From the NCBI GenBank assembly GCA_964619935.1, contig CAZUGO010000069.1:1-28749 (forward strand): a DNA stretch of 28,749 nucleotides, read 5' to 3'. The notes below the pieces were generated by a model. The model was given only the letters and a program-made list of their open reading frames with translations. It ran no database searches and was not told the origin of the DNA. Every line of letters starts with the position of its first letter. The stretch's first letter is position 1. Positions 1-9,265 of the stretch are shown in pieces. The position numbers were made by a program, and so were the translations under genes. The stretch is from CAZUGO01 sp964619935. Its GTDB lineage: Bacteria; Planctomycetota; Phycisphaerae; UBA1845; CAIVHJ01.

Positions 1-2
1 GG

Positions 3-113
3 CGTCAGTGGAGTGAGCGCGGGGCGCTGGCCATGAGCGGGCTCATCGGCCAACGGCTGAACCGAACCTGGGAGACCTTCTGGGTGACCCGCCCGATCCA
101 TCGAGCGGCATAA
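3..113 (+). CDS. C-terminal tail of an unknown protein (partial, runs off the left edge)
   Basis: An open frame enters from the left edge and stops at TAA 111-113, giving 36 residues that include the stretch GLIGQRLNRTWETFWVTRP. The other two plus frames are closed early by stops, and the composition (Trp and Arg rich) is compatible with a real C-terminus. The product is not recognisable. A run CCCCCTTTTTT follows directly (116-127), but the only hairpin before it has two 3-bp stems split by a mismatch, so a terminator is only a possibility. It could equally be a chance frame. Confidence 0.3.
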   Translation, partial: RQWSERGALAMSGLIGQRLNRTWETFWVTRPIHRAA

Positions 114-185
114 TCGCCCCCTTTTTTGGGATGCACCCCGAAGGCGGCGCGCCGCGGCAGGCTCCGTGATAAGCGCTGTGCGGCA

Positions 186-194
186 TGCTAGACT
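186..194 (+). promoter_or_regulatory. Extended -10 promoter for the dockerin-like gene
   Basis: TG-C-TAGACT at 186-194 fits an extended -10 element. A GTGATA at 166-171, 17 bases upstream of the TAGACT hexamer, matches 4 of 6 bases of the sigma-70 -35 box. It predicts a transcript start near 201 and a leader of about 60 bases before the ATG at 264. The same TAGACT hexamer recurs at other starts in this window. Confidence 0.45.
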
Positions 195-263
195 GCGGGT
201 TCCGGCGACAGCGATGCTCACGCCAAGCCCGCTCGAGCCGGCCCTATTCCTGGAGGGCTCCTA

Positions 264-1178
264 ATGTTGGCAGAACGACCCCGGCGGGCTCTAGCGGTCT
301 CTTTGTGCGTCACGTGGGGATTGTCGTGGGGCGGGTTGGAGGTCGGCACCGCCCTGGCCGAGCCGGTCGGCGTCAAGACGGTGATCGTCACCGAGAAGCC
401 CGGTGATCCGGCGTTCGCCTGCAACGATCTCGATCTGACCACCTGCCAGGTGTTGGTCGAGTTTGATGAACCGGAAGACAACCTGCTGAACGTGGCTTTC
501 ACCCACATCTGTGCTTCGGTTGACAACGATAGCCTCTTCCAGGTGCCGGCGGCCATCGGCGGCTCGAACACCGCCCCGCTGGATATCCTGGTGGACGCCT
601 TTCCGGACCTGTTGTGCGACAGCTTCGTGACCATCGGGCTGACCAGCGTCGCCTCCGGCCAGAACGACTGCACCACGCTGGATCCGGACTTCGACGCCGC
701 TGGCTTCAACTCCGCAAACCCGTTGACCGGCGGCTGGTACTGCAGCGTACCGCCCAGCGGACAGGGCCTGGCCGGGAACTACACCGACAACCGCGTCCTC
801 ATCGGCCAATTTTCGGCGCCATTCCTGTGCAACGTCAGCGGATTCGTCACGGTATTCTACAACGACGGCACCACGCCGTTCGAAGCGGCGTTTCAATGTG
901 ACCTGTGCCCCTGGGCCTGCGCTGACGATGCCGCGTTGTGCGACGACGACAACCATTGCACCTTCGATTCCTGCGCCAGCCCGCGCCACGATTGCTTCGG
1001 CTGCAACCACCACAGCATTGACCTGGACGGCAACCAGAAGATTGATGCCGGCGACCTGTCCATCCTGTTGGGCGGCTGGGGTCCCGGCTCCGCCAGGCCG
1101 GCCGACTACAACAGCGACGGCGCGGTCAATGCCTTCGATCTGGGACTGCTGCTTGGAAACTGGGGCGCCTGCAGGTAG
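264..1178 (+). CDS. Secreted Cys-rich protein with C-terminal dockerin-like domain
   Basis: Encodes 304 residues. The ATG at 264 is preceded by GGAGGG (252-257), a good ribosome site. Residues 1-35 form a signal peptide: an Arg-rich start, a hydrophobic core and ALAEP near the cleavage point. The middle is a beta-rich extracellular-looking region without a family I can name. A Cys-rich segment at about 209-250 contains the CDDDNHCTFDSC pattern seen in secreted planctomycete proteins. Residues 253-301 carry two calcium-loop repeats, D253-x-D-G-x4-D261-x2-D264 and D281-x3-D285-G-x5-D292, each followed by a Leu-rich helix ending in GGWG/GNWG. This is a dockerin type I-like module, often found at the extreme C-terminus of Phycisphaerae exported proteins. 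A cohesin partner is not visible here, so attachment to a cellulosome is not implied. The next gene converges from the minus strand. Confidence 0.8.
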   Translation: MLAERPRRALAVSLCVTWGLSWGGLEVGTALAEPVGVKTVIVTEKPGDPAFACNDLDLTTCQVLVEFDEPEDNLLNVAFTHICASVDNDSLFQVPAAIGGSNTAPLDILVDAFPDLLCDSFVTIGLTSVASGQNDCTTLDPDFDAAGFNSANPLTGGWYCSVPPSGQGLAGNYTDNRVLIGQFSAPFLCNVSGFVTVFYNDGTTPFEAAFQCDLCPWACADDAALCDDDNHCTFDSCASPRHDCFGCNHHSIDLDGNQKIDAGDLSILLGGWGPGSARPADYNSDGAVNAFDLGLLLGNWGACR

Positions 1179-1229
1179 CCTGGCCTTGCCCATCCCCCCG
1201 CCGGCGATTGCTGACCTGCGGAACCCGCC

Positions 1230-1787
1230 TCAGAGCGCCTGCAGGTCGAACGGTGCGGCCGTGGTCACCCGAACGGAAAACCGGCGGCGCGGATCGCCGC
1301 CGTGGTCAATCTGGAACTGGTCGCCGCCGAGCCATTCTGAGAAGAAGGCTTCCAGTTCGGGGCGGCAGGCCCGCAGGGTATCCGGAGTGTTGGGTGCCAG
1401 CGCCCGATCGTTGACGGCCAGTTCCAGCTCCCGGCGGCCGAAGCGCAATCCAGCGCTGCCGAAGTGGTCTTCCAGCAGGTGGGCGGCAAGGCCCGCTTGG
1501 CGCACCGCCTGGCCCAGGCGGTCGCGGTTGCTGCCGTCCAGCGCGGCCTTGCGACTGTACAGCAGACCGCAACGGCCGCCGGTGTGGTCCATGCTGTAAT
1601 TGGCGTGGTGGGCGATCAGCATGACTCCCGGTCCGGCGGGTACGTGTCGATAGTCGGCCACGTCGATCAGCAGCTCGTCCAGCACCTGGTCACGAATCCA
1701 CTGGTGGAAGACCTCGATGAACCGGGCCGGGTCGACCGGCAGGTTGCCTTCCACAAACAGCTTGACGTTGAGATGCTGCAATTCCAT
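1230..1787 (-). CDS. Small protein of unknown function coupled to sulfite reductase
   Basis: Encodes 185 residues from ATG 1787, 20 bases after the stop of the sulfite reductase, with no clear ribosome site of its own. That suggests one transcript and translational coupling. An upstream extension of the frame is possible but would run back into the reductase gene. The protein is soluble, with no signal peptide or membrane segment. Its start reads LQHLNVKLFVEG, and the middle holds VADYRHVPAGPGVMLIAHHANYS, followed later by FGRRELELAVNDRALAPN. The His/Tyr/Gly-rich middle looks like a conserved core. I have the impression of meeting similar proteins beside siroheme reductases in other bacteria, but cannot verify this here. 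A helper or regulatory role for the reductase is inference from position only. Confidence 0.75.
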   Translation of the reverse strand: MELQHLNVKLFVEGNLPVDPARFIEVFHQWIRDQVLDELLIDVADYRHVPAGPGVMLIAHHANYSMDHTGGRCGLLYSRKAALDGSNRDRLGQAVRQAGLAAHLLEDHFGSAGLRFGRRELELAVNDRALAPNTPDTLRACRPELEAFFSEWLGGDQFQIDHGGDPRRRFSVRVTTAAPFDLQAL

Positions 1788-1807
1788 GGGTGTCTGCGGG
1801 CCGCGGA

Positions 1808-4096
<2,289 letters not shown>

Positions 4097-4145
4097 GGAT
4101 GTTGCCTCCCGCCCGATCGGCGTGCCGGTAGGGTCGCTCGCTCTT

Positions 4146-4174
4146 AGTCTAACGAAAGGCCCCTGACAGGGCAA
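4146..4174 (-). promoter_or_regulatory. Sigma-70-type promoter of the sulfite reductase gene
   Basis: Read on the minus strand, TTGCCC (4174-4169) and TAGACT (4151-4146) are separated by exactly 17 bases. The start of transcription would be near 4139, giving a leader of about 43 bases that contains the GGGAGG ribosome site. It lies in the 144-base region shared with the divergent cysteine synthase-rhodanese gene, so one regulator could act on both. Confidence 0.6.
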
Positions 4175-4221
4175 TTGGCCGCCGCTGACCGGACGGCCGA
4201 TGGAATCCCCGGAGTGGATTA

Positions 4222-4230
4222 TGTTATAGT
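4222..4230 (+). promoter_or_regulatory. Extended -10 promoter of the cysteine synthase-rhodanese gene
   Basis: TG-T-TATAGT at 4222-4230 matches an extended -10 box; no good -35 is seen. The start codon follows only 10 bases after the hexamer, so the mRNA would have a leader of about 0-4 bases and no ribosome site. Confidence 0.5.
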
Positions 4231-4240
4231 GGAACGCGCC

Positions 4241-5614
4241 ATGAATCACGATCACAGCCGACGCGTCTATGACTCCGTGCTGGGCCTGCTGTCCAACGCG
4301 GACAACCCGACCCCCATGGTCCGGCTCAACCGGGTGGTGCCGTATCAGCACACCCGGGTCTACGCCAAGCTCGAATGGTACAATCCGTTCGGCGCCAACA
4401 AGGACCGCGTGGCCGAAAACATGATCCGCCAAGCCGAGGAGCTCGGCCAGTTGTCTCCCGGGCGCAAGCTGGTGGAGGCCACCTCCGGCAACACCGGCGT
4501 CGGGCTGGCGATGTTGGCCAACGCCAAAGGCTACGGGTTGCGGACGCCGCTGTCGGCGGCCATTCCGCAGGAAAAACGGACCGTGCTGCGCTTCCTGGGC
4601 AGCGATGTCGTGGAACTGTCAGACACCTTGTGTCCGGCGCCGGGCGCTCCCGAGGGCGCCATCGCCATCGCGATGAACACCGTCGCGTCCGATCCGACGT
4701 TCGTCATGCTCAACCAGTACGCCAACGAGGCCAACCCCGGGGGTCACTACCGCACCACCGGCCCGGAAATCTGGAAGCAGACCGAGGGTTGCGTGACCCA
4801 CTTTGTCGCCGGCCTGGGCACCTGCGGCACCATCACCGGCACCGGCCGCTTCCTCAAGGAACAACGGCGCGAGATCCAGGTCATCGGCATCTACCCGGAA
4901 GAAGGCCACGACATTCCGGGCGTTCGCAGCCTGACCCAACTGCGGCACACCCAGTTCTACTTCCCCGATGAGTACGACCATACCGGCGAGGTCAGCAATC
5001 GCGAAGCCTTCGACATGTGCCTGCGGCTGAACCGCGAGGAGAGCATTATTGCCGGCCCCAGTTCGGGCATGGCCCTGGTGGGCGCCTTGCGGCTGGTACC
5101 CGACGCGCCCGGCAATGTGGTGGTCATCGTCTTTCCGGACAACGTGTTCAAGTATGCCTCGTCGATTCAGCGGCACTTTCCGGCGATGTGCCCCACGGAC
5201 AGCAAGGACTCCGAGAACGGCAACGGCCGGCCGGATCCCTTCCTGGCCGACATGATCGAGAACCTCAAGAATCCGTACGACACCATCCGGGTAGGCGACC
5301 TGCACCGCCAATTGGAAGAACGAGCCCAGGTGGTGGTGGTCGACGTTCGCCCGCCGGAGCTGTACGCCAAGTCGCGGATCGCCGGCGCGGTCAACATTCC
5401 GGACAGCGAGTTGGCCCGGCGTGCCGGCGAACTGCCCCAGGATCGCGACGCGGCCATCGTGATGGTTTGCGGCATCGGCAAATTCTCCAAACCGACCACC
5501 CTGTTTCTCAAGTCCATGGGTTATCGCAACGTCCGCAGCCTCAAGGGCGGTTTGAACGAGTGGGACCGCAAGGGCCTGACCCTGGAAACCGACCCGCCGG
5601 ACACGCTGCGCTGA
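4241..5614 (+). CDS. Cysteine synthase-like PLP enzyme fused to a rhodanese domain
   Basis: Encodes 457 residues from ATG 4241. The frame is open upstream to about 4175, but the promoter and family alignment favour this start. Residues 1-320 are a fold-type II PLP enzyme of the cysteine synthase family. K54 in GANKDR is the PLP lysine, ATSGNTG is the substrate loop, GTCGTITG is the phosphate-binding loop (Cys replaces the usual Gly), and GPSSG is near the end. Such enzymes make cysteine from an activated serine and sulfide. Residues 350-457 are a rhodanese domain with the VVVDVRPPELY entry strand and catalytic C410 in the loop CGIGKFS, so it should carry a persulfide. The fusion suggests handing sulfur to or from the PLP site. 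The gene diverges from sulfite reductase, which supplies sulfide. The exact acceptor (O-acetylserine, O-phosphoserine or other) cannot be told from sequence. Confidence 0.88.
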   Translation: MNHDHSRRVYDSVLGLLSNADNPTPMVRLNRVVPYQHTRVYAKLEWYNPFGANKDRVAENMIRQAEELGQLSPGRKLVEATSGNTGVGLAMLANAKGYGLRTPLSAAIPQEKRTVLRFLGSDVVELSDTLCPAPGAPEGAIAIAMNTVASDPTFVMLNQYANEANPGGHYRTTGPEIWKQTEGCVTHFVAGLGTCGTITGTGRFLKEQRREIQVIGIYPEEGHDIPGVRSLTQLRHTQFYFPDEYDHTGEVSNREAFDMCLRLNREESIIAGPSSGMALVGALRLVPDAPGNVVVIVFPDNVFKYASSIQRHFPAMCPTDSKDSENGNGRPDPFLADMIENLKNPYDTIRVGDLHRQLEERAQVVVVDVRPPELYAKSRIAGAVNIPDSELARRAGELPQDRDAAIVMVCGIGKFSKPTTLFLKSMGYRNVRSLKGGLNEWDRKGLTLETDPPDTLR

Positions 5615-5747
5615 CCGCTGGCGGTCGCGACCCGCGAATGGCGCTTGCGGGCCGCCGATGCCTTTCCTTCACCAGATCCTGCAGGTAAGCTGCCCGCAAG
5701 ATGCGGCCGCTCCAGCCTGTTGACTTCGCATCGAAGGAGAACTGTCC

Positions 5748-7541
5748 ATGAACCGGATCTTGCTGCTGTGTGCGGGATTGCTGCTGAACTCGGCCTGCCA
5801 TCTGCCGATGACCGCCGGCGAACGGCCGACGCCGGCCCAAGCGCGGGCCTTCATGGATGCCCTCGAAACGAAACTGCTGGACTTGTGGATCGCCAGCGAG
5901 CGGGCCGCGTGGGTCAAGGCCACGTACATCACTGAGGACACCGACAGGATCGCCGCCCGGGCCAACGAAGCCGTCATGGCCCTGGTGTCGGAACAGGCCG
6001 ATCAGGCCCAGCGCTTCGAGCCGCTCAAGCTGGACGACCCCTTGCGCCGCAAGTTCGACCTGTTGAAGCTGAGCCTCAGCCTGCCGGCCCCTGCAGACCC
6101 CGCACACCGGGCCGAGTTGGCCAAGATCGCTTCCAACCTGGAGAGCCTCTACGGTCGCGGCAAGTACTGCCCCGCCGGCGGCGCGTGCCAAACGCTGGGC
6201 GACCTGTCCAAGGTCCTGGCCAGCAGTCGCGACCCCAGCCAACTGCGCGACGCCTGGGTCGGCTGGCGCACGGTGGCCCCGCAGATGCGCAGCGAGTACA
6301 TCCGCTTCGTTGAGCTGGCCAACGCCGGCGCCCGGGAGTTCGGGTTCCAAGACCTGGGCGAACTCTGGAAATCGCGCTACGACATGCCGCCCGACGCCTT
6401 CGAGCAGGAACTGACCCGGCTGTGGGACCAAGTCCGGCCGCTCTACGAACAATTGCACTGTTATGTCCGTTCACGGCTGCAGAACCACTACGGCGCGGCG
6501 GTGGTGCCGACGGGGGCGCCCATTCCCGCCCACCTTCTCGGCAACATGTGGAGCCAGGAATGGGTCAATATCTTCGACTTGGTGGCCCCCGAGCAGGGCA
6601 GTGCCTTCGACCTCAGCGAGATTCTGGAGGCCCGCGGCATGGACGCCCAGGCCATTGTGCGGCAGGCCGAAGCCTTTTTTGTCTCCCTGGGGCTGGATCC
6701 GCTGCCCGGGACCTTCTACGAGCGGTCGATGTTCGTCAAGCCCCAGGACCGTGAGGTGGTCTGTCACGCCAGCGCCTGGGATATCGACTGGCAAGACGAC
6801 CTGCGCATCAAGATGTGCATCGAACCGACCGCCGAAGACTTCACCACCGTGCACCACGAACTGGGACACAATTACTATCAGCGGGCTTACAAGCACCTTT
6901 CGCCATTGTTCACCAACAGCGCCAACGACGGCTTCCACGAGGCCCTCGGCGACACCATCGCGCTGTCGGTCACGCCCGCCTACCTGGTCAAGATCGGCTA
7001 CCTGGACCACGAACCGCCCAGCACCCTCAACCCGCTGATGATGCGCGCCCTGGACAAGATCGCCTTCCTGCCCTTCGGGCTGGTGGTCGACAAGTGGCGC
7101 TTTGACGTCTTCTCCGGTAAGGTCAAGCCTGCCACCTACAACGCCCACTGGTGGAAACTGCGCACCCAATACCAGGGCATTGCCCCACCGGTCGCCCGTT
7201 CGGAAGCCGATTTTGATCCGGGAGCCAAGTACCACGTCGCCGGCAACGTGCCGTACACCCGTTACTTCCTGGCCACCATCCTGCAATTCCAGTTTCATCG
7301 GGCGCTCTGCCGCCTGGCCGGCCACGAAGGCCCCCTGCATACCTGCTCGATCTATGGCAATGCCGAAGTCGGCAAGCGACTCAATGACATGATGAAAATG
7401 GGCATGTCCCAGCCCTGGCCCGACGCCCTGGAGGCGCTTACCGGCGAACGTGAGATGGATGCCGGGGCCATCATCGAGTACTTCCAGCCGCTGCTCGACT
7501 GGTTCGAGACTCAGAACGACAACGGCACCTGCGGCTGGTAG
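5748..7541 (+). CDS. Peptidase family M2 (angiotensin-converting-enzyme-like) dipeptidyl carboxypeptidase, exported
   Basis: Encodes 597 residues. AAGGAGA sits 7 bases before ATG 5748. The N-terminus (MNRILLLCAGLLLNSAC) is an export signal; the Cys at residue 17 could be a lipid site, but the residue three before it is Asn, so the lipobox is weak. The zinc site is H370-E371-L-G-H374 with the third ligand E398 in GFHEALGD, and the 24-residue spacing from H374 to E398 equals that in ACE. IPAHLLGNMWSQEW and TAEDFTTVHHELGH are family hallmarks, and the length equals one ACE domain. It should remove dipeptides from the C-termini of oligopeptides in the periplasm. The gene stands alone; the stop codon lies in a perfect hairpin. 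Confidence 0.92.
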   Translation: MNRILLLCAGLLLNSACHLPMTAGERPTPAQARAFMDALETKLLDLWIASERAAWVKATYITEDTDRIAARANEAVMALVSEQADQAQRFEPLKLDDPLRRKFDLLKLSLSLPAPADPAHRAELAKIASNLESLYGRGKYCPAGGACQTLGDLSKVLASSRDPSQLRDAWVGWRTVAPQMRSEYIRFVELANAGAREFGFQDLGELWKSRYDMPPDAFEQELTRLWDQVRPLYEQLHCYVRSRLQNHYGAAVVPTGAPIPAHLLGNMWSQEWVNIFDLVAPEQGSAFDLSEILEARGMDAQAIVRQAEAFFVSLGLDPLPGTFYERSMFVKPQDREVVCHASAWDIDWQDDLRIKMCIEPTAEDFTTVHHELGHNYYQRAYKHLSPLFTNSANDGFHEALGDTIALSVTPAYLVKIGYLDHEPPSTLNPLMMRALDKIAFLPFGLVVDKWRFDVFSGKVKPATYNAHWWKLRTQYQGIAPPVARSEADFDPGAKYHVAGNVPYTRYFLATILQFQFHRALCRLAGHEGPLHTCSIYGNAEVGKRLNDMMKMGMSQPWPDALEALTGEREMDAGAIIEYFQPLLDWFETQNDNGTCGW

Positions 7542-7547
7542 CCGCAG
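7529..7547 (+). terminator. Hairpin spanning the stop codon of the M2 peptidase gene
   Basis: CTGCGGCT-GGT-AGCCGCAG is a perfect 8-bp stem with a 3-base loop, and the TAG stop (7539-7541) falls in its loop and right arm. There is no T-run after it, so it is at best a non-canonical terminator or a 3'-end stabiliser. Confidence 0.35.
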
Positions 7548-7658
7548 CGAGACCTACACGCGTGCTCCCCCTGGCAGCACCCTGGGATCTGCCCGTGCGG
7601 CGTCGAGCCGCGACCAGGCGGGTGTCGGATCCGCGGTCGCCGGGTGTTCGATGCCAAC

Positions 7659-7702
7659 CCGTACCGCCCCGCCGCGCAATCCGTACCGCGCCGCCGCGCA
7701 AC
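7659..7702. repeat. Two tandem copies of a 22-bp unit in a non-coding gap
   Basis: The units at 7659-7680 and 7681-7702 both begin CCGTACCGC and end CGCCGCGCAA plus one base, differing at two positions. The 22-base period is not a multiple of 3, so it is unlikely to be a coding repeat. It lies in the 328-base gap between the M2 peptidase and the ACT gene (7542-7869), where I see no gene; the rest is GC-rich low-complexity sequence ending in a promoter. Confidence 0.6.
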
Positions 7703-7856
7703 CCTTGCGGCGCCAGACCGCAGCCCTTACCGCGCCGGATCACCGGCCATACCGGGTCGAGATGACGGGTGCCTGTGGGGATCGGCCCCCGGGAAGTGTA
7801 TTCATCGAACGGGTGCCGGTCGGCTGGGCGACCGCTGCAAAGCCCGGCCGTTCCGC

Positions 7857-7862
7857 TATAAT
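7857..7862 (+). promoter_or_regulatory. Consensus -10 box placed for a leaderless mRNA (ACT protein)
   Basis: TATAAT at 7857-7862 ends exactly 7 bases before ATG 7870, so transcription should start on or next to the start codon. The -35 region is weak (CTGCAA at 7835-7840, 16 bases upstream). No ribosome site precedes the gene, in keeping with leaderless translation. An in-frame ATG at 7861 overlaps the box and is therefore an unlikely start. Confidence 0.6.
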
Positions 7863-7869
7863 GATCGCC

Positions 7870-8400
7870 ATGGATGTCCAGTTGGTAATGGCGATAATCG
7901 GGCCCGATCAGCCGGGGGTCGTCAAGCGCGTGTCCACCGCGGTCTCGAAGCATGGCGGCAACTGGTTGGAAAGCCGAATGGCCCACCTGGCCGGCCAGTT
8001 CGCGGGCATCCTGCGCGTAGAAGTCGAAGCCCAGCGGGCCGACGCCCTCATCCGGGCCCTGCAGCACCTGCGTGCGGATGGGTTGACCGTCGTGGTCGAG
8101 CGGACCGCTGCGGCCGTCGAGGCTCCGGCAGTGCAGCGCATTCAGTTGCAACTGGCCGGCAGCGATCATCCGGGCATCGTGCACCACATCACTGAGGTCC
8201 TGGCCGAGCACTCAGTCAATATCGAAGAGTTGATCACCGAGGTCAGCGGGACGCCAATGAGCGGGACGCCGATGTTTCGAGCCAGCGCCGAACTGCAAGC
8301 GCCGGCCACGCTGGAACTGAGTGACCTGCGGGCGGCGCTGGAGGCGGTGGCCGGCGACCTGATGGTCGACATCACCCTCGAACCCGCGGACGACGACTGA
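7870..8400 (+). CDS. Two-ACT-domain protein, GcvR-like regulator
   Basis: Encodes 176 residues from ATG 7870, chosen because the -10 box lies just upstream; the frame is open far upstream without a signal for it. Two ACT domains are visible: residues 1-80 (VMAIIGPDQPGVVKRVSTAVS...NWLESRMAHLAGQFAG) and about 90-176 (LQLAGSDHPGIVHHITEVLAEHSVNIEELITE). Each has the D-x-P-G turn before helix 1 that binds small amino-acid ligands. The order and length match the glycine cleavage repressor family (GcvR) of ACT-ACT proteins, which act by protein contact rather than DNA binding. No glycine-cleavage or GcvA-like gene is nearby, so the ligand and partner are unknown. The Nudix gene starts 37 bases downstream, and the two could share a transcript. 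Confidence 0.8.
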   Translation: MDVQLVMAIIGPDQPGVVKRVSTAVSKHGGNWLESRMAHLAGQFAGILRVEVEAQRADALIRALQHLRADGLTVVVERTAAAVEAPAVQRIQLQLAGSDHPGIVHHITEVLAEHSVNIEELITEVSGTPMSGTPMFRASAELQAPATLELSDLRAALEAVAGDLMVDITLEPADDD

Positions 8401-8437
8401 TCGCGAATCCACCCGGAGCGTAAACGGACACCGCCCC

Positions 8438-8947
8438 ATGCGACTGGAGCACATCGACTGGGACACCTGGGTCCCCACCGAACGCGCCACCTTGCTGTTC
8501 GTCATTCGCGATGGACACATTTTGCTCATCCGCAAGAAGCGCGGGCTTGGTGCCGGCAAGATTAACGGCCCCGGGGGTCGATTGGATCCCGGCGAGACGC
8601 CGCGGCAGGCCGCCATCCGCGAGGTCCAGGAAGAACTGCGGGTCACGCCGCTGCTGGTGCAGGAGGTCGGCGAGCTGCGTTTCCAGTTTGTCGATGGATT
8701 CTCGATCCACGGCACGGTGTTCCGAGCGGCCGACTGCCGCGGCGAACCGCAGGAAACCGAGGAAGCCATCCCGCTGTGGACCCCGTTGGACGCCATTCCC
8801 TTTGATGAAATGTGGGATGACGATCGTTTTTGGCTGCCGCTGATGTTGCAGGGGCTCTATGTCGTCGGCCGGTTTGTGTTCGACGGCGACCGCCTGCTGG
8901 ACCACCACATCGCGACCCGCAGCCCGGCCGGCGATCCACCGGCCTGA
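8438..8947 (+). CDS. Nudix hydrolase, MTH1-like (oxidised purine nucleotide sanitation)
   Basis: Encodes 169 residues from ATG 8438; the ribosome site is weak. The Nudix box runs G47-x5-E53-x7-R61-E-V-Q-E65-E66, with Arg68 in place of the usual Gly near its end. Beyond the box, several features match human MTH1 rather than generic MutT: the N43-G-P-G-G turn (MTH1 N33), W126-D127-D128-D129 (MTH1 WPDD, whose two Asp residues read the oxidised base), and RFWLPLMLQG with FVFDG following. The predicted reaction is hydrolysis of 8-oxo-dGTP or 2-hydroxy-dATP type nucleotides to monophosphates in the cytoplasm. This is family knowledge; a related diphosphatase substrate remains possible. It sits 37 bases after the ACT gene and is followed by a long non-coding gap. 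Confidence 0.87.
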   Translation: MRLEHIDWDTWVPTERATLLFVIRDGHILLIRKKRGLGAGKINGPGGRLDPGETPRQAAIREVQEELRVTPLLVQEVGELRFQFVDGFSIHGTVFRAADCRGEPQETEEAIPLWTPLDAIPFDEMWDDDRFWLPLMLQGLYVVGRFVFDGDRLLDHHIATRSPAGDPPA

Positions 8948-9145
8948 CTCCGCGCACGCCGTCGCACCTGCGGTCGGCCGAGCACCGGCATCGTGACCGT
9001 CCCCGGCGGGCGGTCATCCAAGCCCACCAGCGACCCGCCCGCTCGAACCTGGCCGACCTCACAATCCCCCACACATGTAGCTGAAGGCCAGCCGTCGCTT
9101 CAAAGCTCTTGCATCTCTATAGGCGCATTGAGTTTACACCAGGAA

Positions 9146-9265
9146 TAAAAAAATGGGCACCCCCGTGGTCACAAAGAAGGTCACGGGAGCGCCCGGAAGG
9201 ACGGTCGGAGGAGCAGCGGAAGCGAACCGTGCTCCACAGTAGGAAATCGTAGGCCGAGGCGATTT
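9146..9265 (-). ncRNA. Possible structured small RNA or dispersed hairpin element on the minus strand
   Basis: In the 433-base gap between the Nudix and LMF genes (8948-9380), the minus strand reads through three consecutive hairpins: a 6-bp stem AAATCG/CGATTT (9265-9260 with 9249-9244), a 9-bp stem GGAGCA-CGG/CCG-c-TGCTCC (9235-9210, one bulge), and a terminator (9194-9155 plus T7). No minus-strand gene nearby needs a terminator, and the only minus frames here look non-coding. The 5' end and any promoter could not be placed; upstream limits near 9320 are possible. It does not match SRP, 6S, tmRNA or RNase P RNA by eye. The rest of the gap (8948-9145) holds nothing I recognise. Confidence 0.3.
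9147..9194 (-). terminator. Rho-independent terminator on the minus strand
   Basis: Read on the minus strand, arm 9194-9182 (GGGCGCTCCCGTG) pairs with arm 9167-9155 (CACGGGGGTGCCC) through 13 positions with only wobble or single mismatches. It is followed at once by ATTTTTTT (9154-9147). On the plus strand the A-run precedes the hairpin, so it cannot serve the Nudix gene. This is the clearest intrinsic terminator in the window. Confidence 0.65.

Noticed and set aside
116..127. CCCCCTTTTTT as a terminator of the left-edge gene
   Set aside because: The nearest stem is two 3-bp pieces with a mismatch, 14 bases away, too weak to call.
144..155. 12-base palindrome GCGGCGCGCCGC
   Set aside because: Such palindromes are common by chance in GC-rich non-coding DNA, and it matches no element in the window.
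291..1193. Minus-strand frame over the dockerin-like gene
   Set aside because: The plus strand has a ribosome site, signal peptide and calcium loops; the minus reading has none.
8249..8274. In-frame 12-base near-repeat (GSGTPM twice) in the ACT gene
   Set aside because: It encodes a loop that is normal in this family (M-S-G-T-P-M-F), so no special tandem duplication is needed.
9190..9220. CCGGAAGG...GGAGCAGC, resembling the SRP RNA apical loop
   Set aside because: The conserved GNAR loop and the flanking bulge do not fit, and the pairing follows the minus-strand hairpins.
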